DNA of 64,000 bases from Erinaceus europaeus (Eukaryota; Chordata; Mammalia; Eulipotyphla; Erinaceidae): assembly GCF_950295315.1 (NCBI RefSeq), contig NC_080175.1, forward strand, positions 64,691,353 through 64,755,352. The letters are read 5' to 3'. The notes beneath the pieces were generated by a model. That model made no database searches, was not told the origin of the DNA, and saw only the letters and a list, made by a program, of their open reading frames with translations. Positions 22,024-33,300 of the stretch are shown one piece after another; the stretch's first letter is position 1, and each line of letters begins with the position of its first letter. Both the position numbers and the translations under genes were made by a program.

Positions 22024-22414
22024 AGCAAGTATGCATTGCTAGTTTGGAGTCTAGGATGTATACACATATTTCCTAAAATATCTGAAGCTAAAAATAAAAC
22101 TAATTGGTAAAAGAAATTTTTATTTTTAATTTTTAAACATTACTGCAGGTGTCTCTTCTCTGTTTCTCTCTCCTCTCTCCTGTCTCCTGTCTATCAAAAT
22201 TAAAAAAAAAAACATGTCTATCTGGAATGATGGAGTCATTATGCAGGTACTAAATCATGGAAATAGCTTGGTAGCAACATACTTTAATTAATAATAAATG
22301 TTTAAAAATTAAAAATAAAAATTTCTTTTACCAATTAGTTTTACTTTTAGCCTCAGATATTTTAGGAAATATGTGTATACATCCTAGACTCCAAACTAGC
22401 AATGCATACTTGCT
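22024..22414. repeat. 118-bp inverted repeat with 155-bp spacer
   Basis: The left arm is 22024-22141 and the right arm 22297-22414. Compared as reverse complements they differ at two positions only, both T/C. The spacer holds CTGCAGGTGTCTCTTCTC, a TC-rich run and an A-run, which looks like the 3' part of a SINE. The right arm abuts an L1 fragment. Confidence 0.95.
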
Positions 22415-22620
22415 ATTTTCCTCTAAGTATTTGTTAGTTTCTGGTCTAACATCCAAGTCCTTGATAAATTTGGAGTTTATATTTGTGTGTGGGGAAATAT
22501 GGTTTTTCATTTTCTCAGTCTTTGTCTTATGTACTCTGATGTCACACTGCCAAAATAAGTCATGTAACTTTATCCATCTCTTACTAGGAAGACCATCAAT
22601 GTCACATCTCAAAATGATGT
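22415..22620 (-). pseudogene. L1 ORF2 fragment, reverse orientation
   Basis: The minus-strand translation includes [20 protein letters not shown]. This matches residues of the ORF2 region downstream of the RT domain, where the copy at 43601 reads [20 protein letters not shown]. The fragment stops abruptly at the inverted repeat arm. It is diverged and not part of a longer L1 here. Confidence 0.85.
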
Positions 22621-22782
22621 CTACAGTTAGATGAAAGGACTATGTGACAATACTTTATTGCAAATTAATGCACATGCTTAATAGATGTCGGTCCTCTGTT
22701 TTTCCTTATGTATTTTAGTGAGTTTAATGTTTTATGAAATTATAAGATTTTATAGGAGTTATTTTATACCAATAAATGTTGT

Positions 22783-22872
22783 GGTGTGGTGTGTGTGTGT
22801 GTGGTGGTGGTGGTGGTGGTGGTGGTGGTGGTGGTGGTGGTGGTGGTGGTGGTGGTGTGTGTGTGTGTGTGT
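22783..22872. repeat. (GT)n(GGT)n(GT)n compound microsatellite
   Basis: About 19 GGT units at 22801-22856 lie between two GT runs. It is strongly strand-asymmetric, G and T only. Confidence 0.97.
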
Positions 22873-22998
22873 ATGAATTTTCTTTGACCAGACAACATTG
22901 ATCGGCTCTTATCTTTAGTCATTCCTAAGGTTGAACCTGGGGCCTCCAAATATACGGAATGAAAATCTTTTGTGTATAATTCTATGACTCTTCCCTAG
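22873..22998 (-). mobile_element. SINE-C remnant
   Basis: GGTTGAACCTGGGGCCTCC (box B complement), GAATGAAAATCTTTTGTG and ATGACTCTTCCCTAGGCC follow the SINE-C reverse order. The tail side has been replaced by the microsatellite. Confidence 0.65.
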
Positions 22999-23144
22999 GC
23001 CTTCTTTCCTCAGAAGTGCTGTGAACTCATGTCTGTGTAATACCACCACTTCTGGGGTAACAATTTATTTTATCTTACTGTTATTTTTCCACAAAGATTA
23101 TGACTAGGATTTGTTTCTTGGACAATGACGCCACCACTGCCAGC

Positions 23145-23347
23145 AGCCATTTATTTTTCTCATTCTTATTTTTCTGGAGGACGAGACAGAGAGGAAGAGA
23201 GAGGACTAGAGAGAAATAGAGGCAACTACAGCACTATTCCACTACTCACAAAGCTCTCCACCTTCAGGTGAGGGCTGGGGTCTTGAACCATGGTACTCAC
23301 ATTTAATAATATATGGTCTCTACTGGATGTGCCACTAATTAGCCTCA
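23145..23347 (-). mobile_element. Divergent SINE-B
   Basis: CCATTTATTTTTCTCATTC, a GAGAGAGGACTAGAGAG spacer, CACTACTCACAAAGCTCTCC, GGTCTTGAACCATGG and GTGCCACTAATTAGCCTC read in reverse SINE-B order. Confidence 0.7.
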
Positions 23348-23384
23348 AACTTTTTGTATTTCAGTGAGAACAATATAGTGAGAA

Positions 23385-23545
23385 GATGGAGGAAGGGAAG
23401 GAGGGAGAGAGTAAGAGTGAGAGAGAGAGGAGGAGAGAGAGGAAGAGAGCACCCACTATTATCCATGCAACTTCCCCTAAGGGCTTGTGTAATGTTCAAA
23501 TCTGGGTTTTGCCCTTTGTCAGGCTAGTGAGGTATCTCTTAGTTA
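23385..23545 (-). mobile_element. Possible SINE remnant with GA-rich spacer
   Basis: A GGAAGGAGGGAGAGAG run followed by CATGCAACTTCCCC and TTCAAATCTGGGTTTTGCCC hints at a decayed SINE-B. It is weakly supported. Confidence 0.35.
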
Positions 23546-23553
23546 TTCATTTT

Positions 23554-23558
23554 ATGTA

Positions 23559-23597
<39 letters not shown>
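23554..23597. repeat. (TA)n microsatellite
   Basis: Alternating TA with a few GTA interruptions at the start. Confidence 0.95.
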
Positions 23598-23601
<4 letters not shown>

Positions 23602-23893
23602 TTTAGCAAGGGTTATGCCTGATGTGTTCCCTATATTTGGTACAGTGCCTGTCATATTGTAAGAATTATATAGCTGTTAAAAATGGATTAAATAATTTAG
23701 CATAATGAATAGAACTTGAGAAACTTATTGTAAATCAAAAGTTGTATTCATAATACTATTTGCAATTATCTGTAAGACATTTTTAATTTCAGTTGTTTTC
23801 TAGTTTTTTTATTTAATCCTAATGAATAAATGCTATATTAATTGTTTAATCTTCTATGAATTTATTTCTAAAGGGTTGCTTGTTTATTTTTAA

Positions 23894-24177
23894 AATATTT
23901 ATTTATTTATTCCCTTTTGTTGCCCTTGTTGATTCATTGTTGTAGTTATTATTGTTGTTATTGATGTCATCATTGTTAGATAGGGCAGATAGAAATGGAG
24001 AGAGGAGGGGAAGGACGAGGAGGAGAGAAAGATAGACACCTGCAGACCTGCTTCACAGCTTGTGAAGCGACTTCCCTGCAGGTGGGGAGCCAGGGCTCTA
24101 ACCCGGGGATCCTTACACGGGTCCTTGCACAATGCACCACTTGTGCTTAACCCACTGCACTACCACCCGACTCCCTG
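23894..24177 (-). mobile_element. SINE-A, short form
   Basis: Complete reverse copy: TATTTATTTATTCCC tail, GTTGCCCTTGTTG, CACCTGCAGACCTGCTTCAC, GGCTCTAACCCGGGGATCC and CTGCACTACCACCCGACTCC. TTGTTTATTTTTAA (23880-23893) and TTGTTTACTTTTAA (24178-24191) are the target duplication with one mismatch. Confidence 0.93.
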
Positions 24178-24191
24178 TTGTTTACTTTTAA

Positions 24192-25165
24192 TATGTCATA
24201 GATGTTTTCAATTTTGTTTACAATAATTAAGTTTTTTATCACTGAACTCCTACTATGGTAGCAAATTGATGATTCTCCATATTTTATTTTCTGAAATTTA
24301 GTAATTGTTGTGTTAGATTTTCTGATGCTCAAATATTATGTAAATTGTGTGTTTTATTAAAAATTACACTTATATAAAAAAACATATCCCATAGTTTTTA
24401 CTATCTATTTCACATCACCATCATTTGTATCAACATAGCAAAATTGATAAATTACTCCCAATTTGAGTAATGAAAACAAATTTATTGAGTACAAATAATG
24501 TAAATAAAAGAATGAATACACATTTGAATAAATGAATAATGGATAAGGAAAATATAGCAAACATATTTCACAAATAAGAATGATTAGATTTATATTAAAA
24601 CTGTATTAAACCAAGCCAAATTAAAGTTTATTTGTTAGAGACAAATGACCCTATTAACATTAATGACTTTTAATCCTGTAAAGCATCAAAAGTTTGTTTT
24701 TAGCAGTTTGAGAATGATACTCACTGTTGCTCTTTATTCTGCATTCATTCCTAGTTCAATGGATGAAAAACTATAGGCAAACACAATATCCAGTCAGTGT
24801 CAAAAAATACTGAGTGGGTATTTCTGTCATTTCCTATAGGGTTGTTTCATACCTAGGCAATTCATTCCTTAGTTATCTATCCCTTTATTCACGCTAACTT
24901 AACAGTAAAGAAAAAAATATATAGTGTTTGCTAACAGGGGTATGGAAATGGTTTCCTGCCAAAGGCCATATATCACATCACTTGTGGTTCAGACATAATT
25001 ATCGATTATGAAAAATAGTACTTAATATTGTTATGAAACAGGCACCTAGATTTATTAAAAGTTTGAGTCCTACCTGCAGTTACTTTGGCAGGACCAGACT
25101 AAATGATTTTTCAGGCAGTATGTAGTGCACAGATGGGACATTCCCAAACTTTGCTTTAATATGAT
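24192..25165. other. Unique AT-rich DNA
   Basis: No feature recognised. It ends at an A-run (25167-25178) that borders the inverted L1. Confidence 0.5.
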
Positions 25166-25180
25166 AAAAAAAAAAAATCT

Positions 25181-26056
25181 ATGTCCAGGGAAGTCTGGTT
25201 GGCATCATGCTAGCAACTGGAACCCGGTGGCTGAAAGGAGAGTTAACATATAAAGCCAAATTGTTGACTAATCATGTACCTAATGACTGGAAAAGTTCAG
25301 ATGGAGAGTTAGGCTGGAGGGGGGGGGGGGCTGTCTCCGTTTTGTAGGCATATTTTAGTTATATTCCAAAGGGCTCATGACTATACTAGTTTTTTTTTTT
25401 CCTGAGCTTGACTTAATTTGTAGGTGCATCCAAGTTATTATCTGGGGAAATAATGTCATGGCTGGAAAAAGGACCAGAGAACTGCATCAGGGAAGAGAGT
25501 AGCTCCCAAATATGGGAAAAGGATACAAATATTGTTGACTGTAAACCCCATAGATTTGATGTGATCTGGGGCCCATATTCAATTTAGGAGCCTATGTGAC
25601 CTCTCCATCCCTGTAGAGCTGAGCTCACATTCTGTGGTCAGGAGTAGGAATGTTCCAAGCTGCCCCAATTTCAGGACCAATCTTCCTCAGGTGGTAGATA
25701 GGGTATATTGCCCTGCTTTCCTTGGAGGCTGGAACATTCTCTACCATTGTTGATCTATGTTGAGGGCAAGTTCCTATGGGGGCCCACCAATATGTCCTGG
25801 AGCCCCATTTCCCCAGAGACCCACCCCACTAGGGAAGGACAAACAGGCTGGGAGTATGGATTGACCTGCCAATGCCCATGTTCAGTGGGGAAGCAAATAC
25901 AGAAGCCAGACCTTCCACCCTCTGCAACCCACAACGACCCTGGATCCATACTCCCAGAGATAGAGAATGGGAAGGCTATCAGGGGAGGGGGGGGGATGTG
26001 GAGATTGGGTGGTGGGAATTGTGTGGAGTTGTACCACTTTTATCCTATGGTTTTGT
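25181..26056 (+). mobile_element. L1 3' end with inverted 5' part (twin priming)
   Basis: Bases 25181-25783 are the reverse complement of the L1 3' UTR equivalent to about 17365-17963. From 25784 the element continues in sense orientation (CACCAATATGTCCTGGAGCC) to the L1 3' end (GTGGAGTTGTACC). The two segments are almost contiguous in L1 coordinates, and the flip occurs at GGGGGCCCACC, where both strands share a short CCCAC match. The tail beyond 26056 is interrupted by a SINE fragment. A G-run lies at 25320-25330. Confidence 0.88.
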
Positions 26057-26074
26057 CAGTGTTTCTTTTTTTTT

Positions 26075-26158
26075 TTTAAAGCAAAGTTTCTTATTTATTT
26101 ATTTATTTATTTATTTATTTTTGAGAGAGATGCAGATAGAAATACACACAGAGAAACC
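26075..26158 (-). mobile_element. 5'-truncated SINE fragment in L1 tail
   Basis: A (TTTA)n tail, then GAGAGAGATGCAGATAGAAA and CAGAGAAAC with no tRNA head. CAGTGTTTCTTTTTTT occurs at 26057-26072 and again at 26159-26174, a clear target duplication made from the L1 3' end. The family is probably SINE-B or SINE-C. Confidence 0.75.
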
Positions 26159-26201
26159 CAGTGTTTCTTTTTTTGTAAATACATAAGCAAAAATATTCAC
26201 A

Positions 26202-26340
26202 TGTACTTACCTGGTAGAGGAGATATTAGAATCATGTTGTAGGTGGCTTTCCCAGGATGAGGCTGACCCTTGTGATTTCCCCAAATGTGGGAAACTGCAT
26301 GATTTGTGGTAACTGAGGTCTGTATTCATGCTATTCTCTG
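26202..26340 (+). pseudogene. RNU1 pseudogene: U1 snRNA pseudogene with internal deletion
   Basis: U1 snRNA pairs with 5' splice sites in the nuclear spliceosome. The copy begins TACTTACCTGGTAGAGGAGA, keeping the splice-site-pairing ACTTACCTG, and continues with GGTGGCTTTCCCAGGATGAG. It then jumps to TGACCCTTGTGATTTCCCC and AAATGTGGGAAACTGCATG, retains the Sm-site-like GATTTGTGG and ends near GCTATTCTCTG. About 24 bases of stem-loop 2, between GAGGCT and GACCC, are missing, and stem-loop 3 and 4 bases are changed. AAAAATATTCACATGT before it and AAAAACATCCATGT after it look like an imperfect target duplication, so it is a retroposed copy. No U1 promoter element was identified. Confidence 0.92.
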
Positions 26341-26436
26341 GAAAAACATCCATGTTACTACTGGTAGATTATGTATCAATTACTCCTATCATCTTTTGTC
26401 TGTTTTACTGTCATGGATTCTGTAACTTTCTTTGTA

Positions 26437-26654
26437 TTTTTTTAAATTATGATCTTTACTGATTTATGGGATAGAAACAGCCAGAAGTCAAGAGAGAATG
26501 GAAAGACAGAGAGGGAGAGTGATAGACAAACACTTGCAGCAATGCTTCACCACTTGCAAAGCTTTCTCTGTGCAGGTGGGGATTAGGGTATGAACCCAGA
26601 TCCTTGTGTGTTATAACACATGTGCTCAACCAGGTTCACCACAACTCAGCCTCA
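26437..26654 (-). mobile_element. SINE-B
   Basis: TTTATGGGATAGAAACAGCC, GCAATGCTTCACCACTTGC, CTGTGCAGGTGGGGATTAG, GTATGAACCCAGATCC and GTGCTCAACCAGG in reverse SINE-B order. Confidence 0.85.
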
Positions 26655-28128
26655 AATCTATACATTTCTAACACTACTTATAATTCAAGAAAGGGGCACG
26701 ACTTAGCAGTGCTATAATTTTGTCATCTTTTGAATATCAGGACAAACTGTAATGTTGATGAATCACACTACTTTTCTGCTTCTTTATATTTCCCACATAT
26801 CCCTTCCTTCTTGTAAAGAAAATCCTGAAGAACTCTACTGCAGTCACTTCTTAGTACTCAGTTTTTACAGGTGGCAAGAACAAACTTCATTATCTTACCT
26901 TATCAATATACTAGACTTGTGTATATTTAACAAAAATAAATTAATTCTAAGTTTAAAGAAAGAGTAAAAGCAATCTAATTTGCTTTCTTTATCTCACTGA
27001 TTTCTTTCATTTATTTTGTGCAACAAATTCATCATTTAACTATTGATAATAACACTTGAATTAACAGACTTTCTCTAATCACACTGAGAAAATAACGGAA
27101 TGTTCAGCTGTCTATTATTCATTCCTAGAATCAACTGCATTCTTTTTTTCTGGGCAAAGCAAGCAAGCCACTAATTACTATAAACAATGTTTACCCTAAA
27201 AATCAACAAGCTTCCAATAAGCAATCAAAGTCAGTCATTTACATAAAATATACCCTATAATCAGGATTAGGTCATTGTGCGTAGTAGGTAAGAAATGAAG
27301 ATAGCTGGAATTTGTCATACGATAACCATCTAAGATTTAACAAATCCAGTTAAAGCTGCAAATATCAAAGCTACCATAGTATTTAAGTGATAAACAACCT
27401 TCAGAGTAATGATGGTAAAGAACTCTCAGCGATTCCCCAAGATGTCCCTTAGTCCTGTAGTTCCACCCCGGGGTGTTTCGTAACAGCAGGAAGTATATTT
27501 GAGAAACTGTTCACTCCTCTGCTTTGCAGCTCTCACCAATATAAAAGCAGTACTTGAAATTATGTGTTTCCATTCACGAGCTTATTGTCTCCTATATTTT
27601 CCTTCTCAATTTGATTTTTACCTGCATGGTAGATTTGTTTCATATTGAAACAGATTTGAAAAATTACAGAGGACTAAAAATATCTAGCTTATGAACTGTC
27701 TTGGATGATTTGGCCCCTGCTTCTTTTGAATAATAATGACAAGAGAATATAAGATTCAATTCAGTACAGTACAACTTGCTAAGTTATTTTAACCCTCTTG
27801 CCAATTATATTTCACCAATGTTTCAAAAGCACAGAAATACATAGAATTTGATAATTTATATAACAATTTTTGTAACTAACTTGACATTGTCACATATGAC
27901 AAGCAAGACAACAATCAAAGTCATTAAGGTGGAAAAAAGCATAGGCCCATGTATTAATATTAATATTTGTACTTATAGAATCATATAAAAGAGACAAATA
28001 CCTGAAAATTGTAAAAATTCAGTAAAATATTCACATACATCTTCATTAGGTGTTATATGGCACTTGATAAGATCACAAGACGAAGATTGATAGAATTTTT
28101 TTTTTTTACTTTGCCTTTACCAGCTGTT
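26655..28128. other. Repeat-poor unique DNA
   Basis: About 1.5 kb with no recognised repeat or coding family. A locally GC-richer patch near 27425-27560 includes CCACCCCGGGGTGTTTCG. Confidence 0.5.
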
Positions 28129-28144
28129 AAGAATTTGAAATGCT
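28129..28144. repeat. 5' target-site duplication of the full-length L1
   Basis: AAGAATTTGAAATGCT here is repeated without mismatch at 35726-35741, directly after the L1 A-rich tail. Confidence 0.95.
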
Positions 28145-29311
28145 GGGGGTTTCCCAGAAGATGGCGGACTGAGAAGCTGCTAGTGGCTGAGATCTGACCA
28201 CATCTCCTGGAAACGGTAGGATTTTCTGACTTTAGCAGGCCAGACAATAAGGGGTCCTAGAGGTACACCAAGGAGGTGACTATAACTTAATTTGGGTTAA
28301 GAATTAGAGTAGGGAAAAAAGGTGAAAAAAAAAATTTTTTTCTCTTCCTTTTAATTTTCAAGCATACCTCCTTCCCGCCTCCCCCCCCCATAACGAGTCC
28401 CTGGGGACAAGCTCCTAGCAGGATCCCAAGCTAGGAGCTCCATTTCTTTACAAAATTTCTCTCCGACCAGGGAGTATCATTAATTCTAAGTCTATACCCT
28501 TCTGAAACCTATGGCCTTTTTTTCTTTCTAAGTAGCTAACCCTCTCCCTACCTCACCCCGCATAACTAAATAAATAATTAAAAATAAATACATTTTAAAA
28601 AAAAACCTTTTCTTTCACTGCCCTTTTATGACTGTTCTTTTTCTTATCTTTTTCTTTTTTTCTCTCTCTCTTTTTTCTTTTTATCATTCTTGTCATCCCT
28701 TCTTCCTTAATCCTACAGTTTCCAAAGTCACAGCCCCCAGCCCCCACACCAACAAACAGTGTGCTTTTTTGAATTCAATGATACACATTTGGCAATTTCC
28801 TTTCACTGCTCTTTAATTACAGCTATTTTTCTTATCTTTTCCCTTTCCTCTCTCTTGTCTCTCTCTCTCTCTTTTTTTTTTTAATCTTGTCACACACTTT
28901 TTCCTTCTTCTTTGTTTTTCTGAATTTCTGAATTATTTTGGGGAAGAAATCTGACTCAGAGTGGACTCTCTATGTGTGTATCTCTGCTCTAGTTCCCTTT
29001 CCCATCTTGTTACCCCTAGACTATACAGTGGATAGTAGATTTGCATAACTGTCTATTCTTGCTATCCTTTCTTTCTTTTCTCTTTCTTCTTCACTGGGAT
29101 TTGGTTACTATTTTTTCACGGACTGGAGAAATTGTTTGGCTAACTAGTAACGATTAAACTACTTCAATACTTGCTTCAGTTGCTACTGTAAGTCCTGAGG
29201 TTGGTGAGTACAATTGTCATAAAGGTATTTAGTACAGTGTTACTTGTACTCAAGACACAACAACTGAGGAACAATAGAGCATAAAAAAACAGAAACACAT
29301 AAATCATAAAA
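28145..29311 (+). promoter_or_regulatory. L1 5' UTR / internal promoter region
   Basis: The first bases GGGGGTTTCCCAGAAGATGG resemble other mammalian L1 starts; AAGATGGCGG at 28158-28167 is a YY1-type site, which in primate L1 positions transcription start at +1. The rest is pyrimidine-rich (long TC and T runs at 28360-28420, 28620-28690 and 28840-28920). Promoter activity is inferred. Confidence 0.7.
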
Positions 29312-30318
29312 ATGGATAGATCAAAAACAAATAAAACTGCTATTCCAATGAATGAAGACAAGACCCCCAAAGAAACTACAAATCAGCCAGAAGTAACCAT
29401 AGATAAGAAAAGTATGCAAGCAATAATAAATTTATTAATCACAGAAATGAAAACAACATTGGAGGAAAGGAATGGCAGTATTAGGGAAACAACAGTTGAG
29501 ACGCCCAAGGGAAATACTGATTATCTTGAGGCAATTAGAGAACTGAAAGCTGAAACAGCTGTAATGAAGAAAGAAGCTGAGGCAAGGGAAAGCAGACTAA
29601 CAGAAGCAGAAAACAGAATTAGTCAGACACAGGGTGAGCTAGAGAAAATGAAGAAAGAGATGAAAGAGCTTACAAAGAGATAGAGAGACACTGAAAACAA
29701 CAGCAGAGACATATGGGATGATCTCAAAAGAAGTAAAATTCGTATAATAGGCCTGGCAGAGGAAGAAAGAGAGGAAGGGGAAGCAAACATTCTAGAGGAA
29801 ATAATAGAAGAAAACTTCCCAGACCTTAATAACAGAAAGGACATCAAGATTCAAGAGGCCCAGAGAGTACCAAACAGAATCAACCCAGACCTGAAGACAC
29901 CAAGACACATCATAGTCACAATGAGAAAAGTAAGGATAAAGAAAGGATGCTAAAGGCTGCAAGAGAGAAACAAAAATTCACATACAAGGGATAACCCATA
30001 AGATTATCTGCAGACTTCTCCACTCAAACTCTAAAAGCCAGAAGGAAATGGCAAGATATCTATCAAGCACTGAATGAAAAAGTGTTTCAACCAAGGATAA
30101 TATATCCTGCTAGACTTTCATTCAAACAAGATGGAGGGATCATAACCTTCTTAGATAAACAACAGTTAAAGGAGGCAACCATCACCAAGCCAGCCCTGAA
30201 AGAGGTTCTAAAGACCTCTTATAAACAAGAATATCACTATAATACTGGCAATATATCAGAGCAAAAAAAAAAAAAAACTTTTTTTGAACAATGGCACTAC
30301 AATACATTAAATCCATAA
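29312..30318 (+). pseudogene. L1 ORF1 (RNA-binding chaperone), broken
   Basis: ORF1 protein is a trimeric coiled-coil RNA chaperone that coats L1 RNA. The first frame is open for 123 codons and is rich in Lys, Glu and Arg with heptad-like spacing, as in the coiled coil. It ends at TAG 29681-29683. The same frame meets TAA at 29951-29953, after a frame change near 29935. The second frame has TAA at 29992-29994, then continues through the C-terminal domain motif FQPRIIYPARLSF to a stop at 30316-30318. The end overlaps the ORF2 start by 28 bases. Confidence 0.9.
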
Positions 30319-33300
30319 TATCAATAAATGTCAGTGGCTTAAACTCACCCGTCAAAAGGCAGAGAGTTGGGGGATGGATCAGAAAACATAACCCAACCAT
30401 ATGCTGCTTGCAAGAATCCCATCTGTCACAACAAGATAAACACAGACTTAAAGTGAAAGGATGGAAAACTATCATACAGGCTAACGGACCACAAAAAAGG
30501 GCAGGAACAGCCATTATCATCTCTGACACGATAAATTGTAAATTAAATAAAGTAATAAAAGATAGGCAAGGACATTACATAATGATTAGAGGATCAATCA
30601 GCCAAGAAGACTTAACAATTATTAACATCTATGCACCCAATGAGGGACCATCTAAATACATTAAGCATCTACTGAAAGAATTTCAAAAATACATCAATAG
30701 TAATACAATACTAGTGGGAGACTTCAATACCCCACTCTCACACTTAGACAGTTCAACAAAGCAGAGAACCAACAAAGATACAAGAGAATTGAATGAAGAG
30801 ATTGACAAACTAGACCTCTTGGACATTTTCAGACTCCTCCACCCAAAAAAACTGGAATACACCTTCTTTTCAAATCCACATAACAAATCCTCAAGGATGG
30901 AACACATGTTAGGCCACAAAGAAAGCATCAATAAATTCAAGAGCATTGAAATCATCCCAAGTATCTTCTCTGACCACAGTGGAGTAAAACTAACATTTAA
31001 CAACAAACAGACAATTATTAAAAGTCACAGAATTTGGAAACTAAACAACATACTCCTTAAGAACCACTGGGTCAGAGACTCACTCAAGCAGGAAATTCAA
31101 ATGTTCCTGGAAACTAATGAAAATGAAGACACAACCTATCAAAATATTTGGGACACAGCTAAAGCAGTACTGAGAGGGAAACTTATAGCCATACAATCAC
31201 ATATTAAACACCAAGAAGAAGCTCAAATGAATAACCTTACTGCACATCTCAAGGACTTAGAGGAAGAGGAACAAAGGAAACCTAAAGAAACCAGAAGGAC
31301 AGAAATCACTCAAGTTAGAGGAGAAATAAACAACATCAAAAATAAAAGAACCATACAAAAGATCAATGAAGCCAAATGTTGGTTCTTTGAAAGATTAAAC
31401 AAAATTGACAACCCCTAGCCAGACTCACGAAACAAAAAAGAGAGAAGACTCAAATTAATAGAATTGTAAACTATGCAGGAGATATCACAACTGACACCAC
31501 AGAAATCCAGAGAATCCTGCGAAACTTCTATAAAGAACTATACACCACGAAGCTAGAGAATCTGGAAGAAATGGAACAATTCCTAGAAGCATATGCCCTT
31601 CCAAAACTGAACCAATAAGAACTACAAAATCTAAATGCACCAATCACAGACATAGAAATTTAAACCGTTATTAAGAATCTCCCCAACAACAAAAGTCCTG
31701 GACCAGATGGCTTCACAAACAAATTCTACAAAACTTTCAGGAAACAGTTAGTACCCATAGTTCTGAAGCTTTTCCATAAGATTGAAGAAACAGGAATACT
31801 CCCTTGAACCTTCTATGAAGCCAACATCACCCTGATACCAAAAGCTGATAGGGACAGAACAAAAAAGGAAAACTATAGGCCAATATCTCTGATGAACATA
31901 GATGCCAAAATATTAAACAAGATCTTGGCCAACCGGATACAGCAACATATCAAAAAGATTCTTCATCATGACCAAGTGGGATTCATCCAAGGAATGCAAG
32001 GTTGGTTCAACATCTGTAAATCAATCAATGTCATTCACCACATCAATAAAAGCAAAGTCAAAAACCACATGATTATCTCAATAGATGCAGAGAAAGCCTT
32101 TGACAAAATCCAACACCCGTTCATACTCAAAACTCTACAAAAAATGGGAATAGATGGGAAATTCCTCAAGATAGTGGAGTCTATATATAGTGAACCTACA
32201 GCCAACATCATACTCAATGGACAGAAGCTGAAAGCATTCCCCCTCAGATCGGGGACTAGACAGGGCTGTCCACTGTCACCGTTACTCTTCAACATAGTAT
32301 TGGAAGTTCTTGCCATAGCAATCAGGCAAGAGAAAGGAATCAAGGGAATACAGATTGGAAGGGAAGAAGTCAAGCTCTCACTATTTGCAGATGATATGAT
32401 AGTATACGTAGAAAGACCTAAAGAATCCAGCAGAAAACTACTGGAAGTTATTAGGCAATATAGCAAGGTATCAGGCTACAAAATCAATGTACAAAAATCA
32501 GTGGCATTTCTTTATGCAAACACTAAATCTGAAGAAGAAGACATCCAGAAATCACTCCCATTTACTGTTTCAGCAAAATCAATCAAATACCTAGGAATAA
32601 AGTTGACCAAAAGGAGTGAAAGACTTGTATGCTGAAACTGTGAGTCGCTACTCAAGGAAACAGAAACTGATACCAAAAATGGAAAGATATCCAATGATCA
32701 TGGACTGGAAGAATAAATATCATCAAAATGAATATTCTCCCCAGAGCCATGTATAAATTTAATGCAATATCCATCAAAGTTCCACCAAGCTTCTGTAAGA
32801 GAATAGAACAAATCATTTATCTGGAACCTGAAAACACCTAGAATTGCCAAAACCATCTTGAGGAAAAGAAACAGAAATGGAGGCATCACACTCCCAGACA
32901 TTAAACTATATTATAAAGCCATCATCATCACAACAGCATGGTACTGGAACAAAAATAGGCACACAGAGTAGTGGAAAAGAATTGAAAGCCCAGAAATAAA
33001 TCCCCACACCTATGGATAGCTAAGCTTTGATAAGGGGGCCCAAAGGATTAAATGGAAAAAGGAGGCTCTCTTCAATAAATGGTGCTGGGAAAACTGGGTT
33101 GTAACAAGCAGAAGAATGAAATTGAACCACTTTATCTCACCAGAAAAAAAAAATTAACTCCAAATGCATCAAAGACCGAGATGTCAGACCAGAAATAATC
33201 AAATACTTAGAGGAAAACATTGGTAAAACACTTTCCCACCTACACCTCAAGGACATCTTTGATGAATCAAACCCAATTGCAAGGAAGATTAAAGAAGAAA

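Noticed and set aside
22685..22876. Open frames of Trp/Val or Thr/His repeats
   Set aside because: Produced entirely by the GGT/GT microsatellite.
23637..23700. L2-like 3' end (ACAGTGCCTGTCATATTGTA)
   Set aside because: The match is too short to separate from chance.
27425..27560. Possible exon or promoter with a GC-richer patch
   Set aside because: No open frame, splice pair or CpG density strong enough to support it.
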